In this document: one piece after another, positions 37,574 to 39,034 of the stretch
Position numbering within the stretch: position 1 is the stretch's first letter
Layout of the letters: each line of letters starts with the position of its first letter
Assembly: GCA_022821775.1 (NCBI GenBank)
Contig: JAJECY010000186.1
Coordinates: forward strand, 1 to 39,034
DNA: 39,034 nt
Direction of reading: 5' to 3'
From: Acidobacteriota bacterium
GTDB lineage: Bacteria > Acidobacteriota > Terriglobia > Versatilivoradales > Versatilivoraceae
The notes under the pieces: model-generated
What the model was told of the DNA's origin: nothing
Database searches by the model: none
The model's input: only the letters and a program-made list of their open reading frames with translations
Made by a program: the position numbers and the translations under genes

Positions 37574-38722
37574 ATGATGGGTCGAACACCAAATAGAGCA
37601 TGGTTGGCCGGTGGTTTGGGAGGACTCCTGTTGTTGGGAGCTGCCGGGGTTGCGGGCGCGGAGGACAAGTTCAAGTATCAATACGAATTCGAATCCATTC
37701 GGATCCCCAGGCTGGACGCCGACGAGCCCAAGCGCCGGGAGGTTTCGGTACAGCGGGCCCTGAAATATCTCGACCAGGGCGCCACTGCCTGGAGTCGCGG
37801 ACACAAGTGCGTAACCTGCCACACCAACGGAAGTTACATGGCGCTACGTCCCGCGCTGACCAAACCCTTGGGCCAACCCGCCCCCGAGCTGCGGGACTTT
37901 TTCGGGAAGGTGCTTCTGGAAGGAACCTCACGACTGGGCAAGGAGGGCAAGCTGGGGGACTCACAAATGATCTACCTTGCCCGCGGCCTGGCCGAATGGG
38001 ACGCCCATGTGTCCGGAACTTTGTCGGGGGAGACCGAGCGGGCCCTGGAACAGTTGTTCGAGCGGCAGCTTCCCACCGGGGAGTGGAAGGCCGCTCTGTG
38101 CTGGCCGCCACTGGAATCCAGCGCCTTTCAGGAAGCCACCATAGCGGCCCTGGCGGTGGGGACGGCTCCGGGTTGGCTGGCCGGCCTGAGCGACGAGGGA
38201 CTGAAGGCCGGAGTGAAGCGGTTGCAGGACTACCTTCGCACGGTCGAGCCGCCGCACGACTATGGGAGGGTGATGCTCCTGTTGGCCTCGACCAAGTTGG
38301 ACGGCCTGCTGGAGGAGGGTGAAAAGGAACGGATCATCGAAATGATCCGGAGCAAGCAGCGGGCCGACGGAGGGTGGGCGCTGCGCGCCTTTGCCCGACC
38401 CGAGGAGTGGGGCGAGGGAAACCGGGCCGAGAAGCTCAGGGCTGAAAAGGAGTTCGCCGACCCTCCCAGCGACGGCCACCAGACGGGCCTGGCTCTGGTT
38501 GCGCTACGAGAGGCCGGAGTCGGCGCCCGGGATCCCGGGATCCAAAAGGGTGTTCGCTGGCTGCTGGCAAATCAGCGTGAGTCGGGACGCTGGTGGACCC
38601 GTTCGCTCAACACCGACAACTACCACTTCATCGCCTTCAGCGGGACCCTCTATCCCCTGGTGGCCCTCCACCTCTGCGACGCGTTGCCGCCCAACCGCAG
38701 CGCCTCGGCCAAGGTGCCATAG
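37574..38722 (+). CDS. Secreted squalene-cyclase/prenyltransferase-like (alpha/alpha toroid) protein with a c-type heme motif
   Basis: Signal-like N-terminus; CVTCH at 37808-37822; QW-like repeats (EMIRSKQRADGGWALRAFARPEEW; GVRWLLANQRESGRWWTRSLNTDNYHFIAFSGTLYPLVAL). Confidence 0.75.
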   Translation: MMGRTPNRAWLAGGLGGLLLLGAAGVAGAEDKFKYQYEFESIRIPRLDADEPKRREVSVQRALKYLDQGATAWSRGHKCVTCHTNGSYMALRPALTKPLGQPAPELRDFFGKVLLEGTSRLGKEGKLGDSQMIYLARGLAEWDAHVSGTLSGETERALEQLFERQLPTGEWKAALCWPPLESSAFQEATIAALAVGTAPGWLAGLSDEGLKAGVKRLQDYLRTVEPPHDYGRVMLLLASTKLDGLLEEGEKERIIEMIRSKQRADGGWALRAFARPEEWGEGNRAEKLRAEKEFADPPSDGHQTGLALVALREAGVGARDPGIQKGVRWLLANQRESGRWWTRSLNTDNYHFIAFSGTLYPLVALHLCDALPPNRSASAKVP

Positions 38723-38763
38723 GCGGCTATCTTCGCCGGGGGATCGATATTTTTTCATCATTA

Positions 38764-38900
38764 ACATCGATGCACAGGATAAACAGGATTTGTTTTTGGG
38801 AGTCTGGCGTCCTGTGATCCTGAACAACTGCAAATCCGCACCGGGTCATCGCGCGAGCCGGCTTCTGGCGCAGAAACTATTCGTCCGGTTAATCGGAACT
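38764..38900. repeat. Interspersed element, copy B, with degraded right end
   Basis: ACATCGATGCACAGGATAAACAGGATTTG...GGAGTCTGGCGTCCTGTGATCCTG...GCAAATCCGCACCGGGTCATCGCGCGAGCCGGCTTC aligns with copy A without gaps. The GTTAAT segment lies 120 nt from the left end in both copies. Confidence 0.75.
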
Positions 38901-39034
38901 TCACCGAACAAAAAACGATCAAGTATTAGGTAAGTACCTGTATTTATGAGACATATCTGTCTGGAGAGGCTATGTCAGGATGTATAAGTGTTGCCATGTA
39001 TATAAAAGGTGTTGTGTCCGTGTATAGTCTTATG

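Overview
This 39 kb, GC-rich, gene-dense window probably comes from an environmental bacterium of Acidobacteriota or planctomycete-like gene content; that taxon is inferred from protein families only. About 25 genes or pseudogenes can be supported. They include: four Gfo/Idh/MocA oxidoreductases; two Tat-signal sugar-phosphate isomerase/epimerase-like TIM barrels; an HpcH/HpaI aldolase; a DUF3500 protein; a ~1.77 kaa secreted M12B-like metalloprotease with 12 NHL repeats; two DUF1549/DUF1553 plus DUF1501 pairs; MFS, SSS and DMT transporters; a TPP enzyme / 3-hydroxyacyl-CoA dehydrogenase-like / SDR catabolic operon; and a squalene-cyclase-like protein with a c-type heme motif. The most notable observations are: (1) a cluster of Tat-exported oxidoreductases and TIM-barrel proteins (17.05-24.04 kb) that fits exported 3-keto-glycoside (oxidation/elimination) chemistry, with two oxidoreductase paralogs separated by a TIM-barrel gene and a ParE/RelE-type toxin-antitoxin pair; (2) a vapB antitoxin relic with one in-frame stop and no vapC; (3) an amidase with a one-base frameshift; (4) two colinear copies of a ~150 bp palindromic interspersed element flanking a two-gene cassette; (5) a nested stem-loop in an intergenic region. 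No CRISPR array, rRNA or tRNA was recognised. No single, clearly novel system can be proven from sequence alone.
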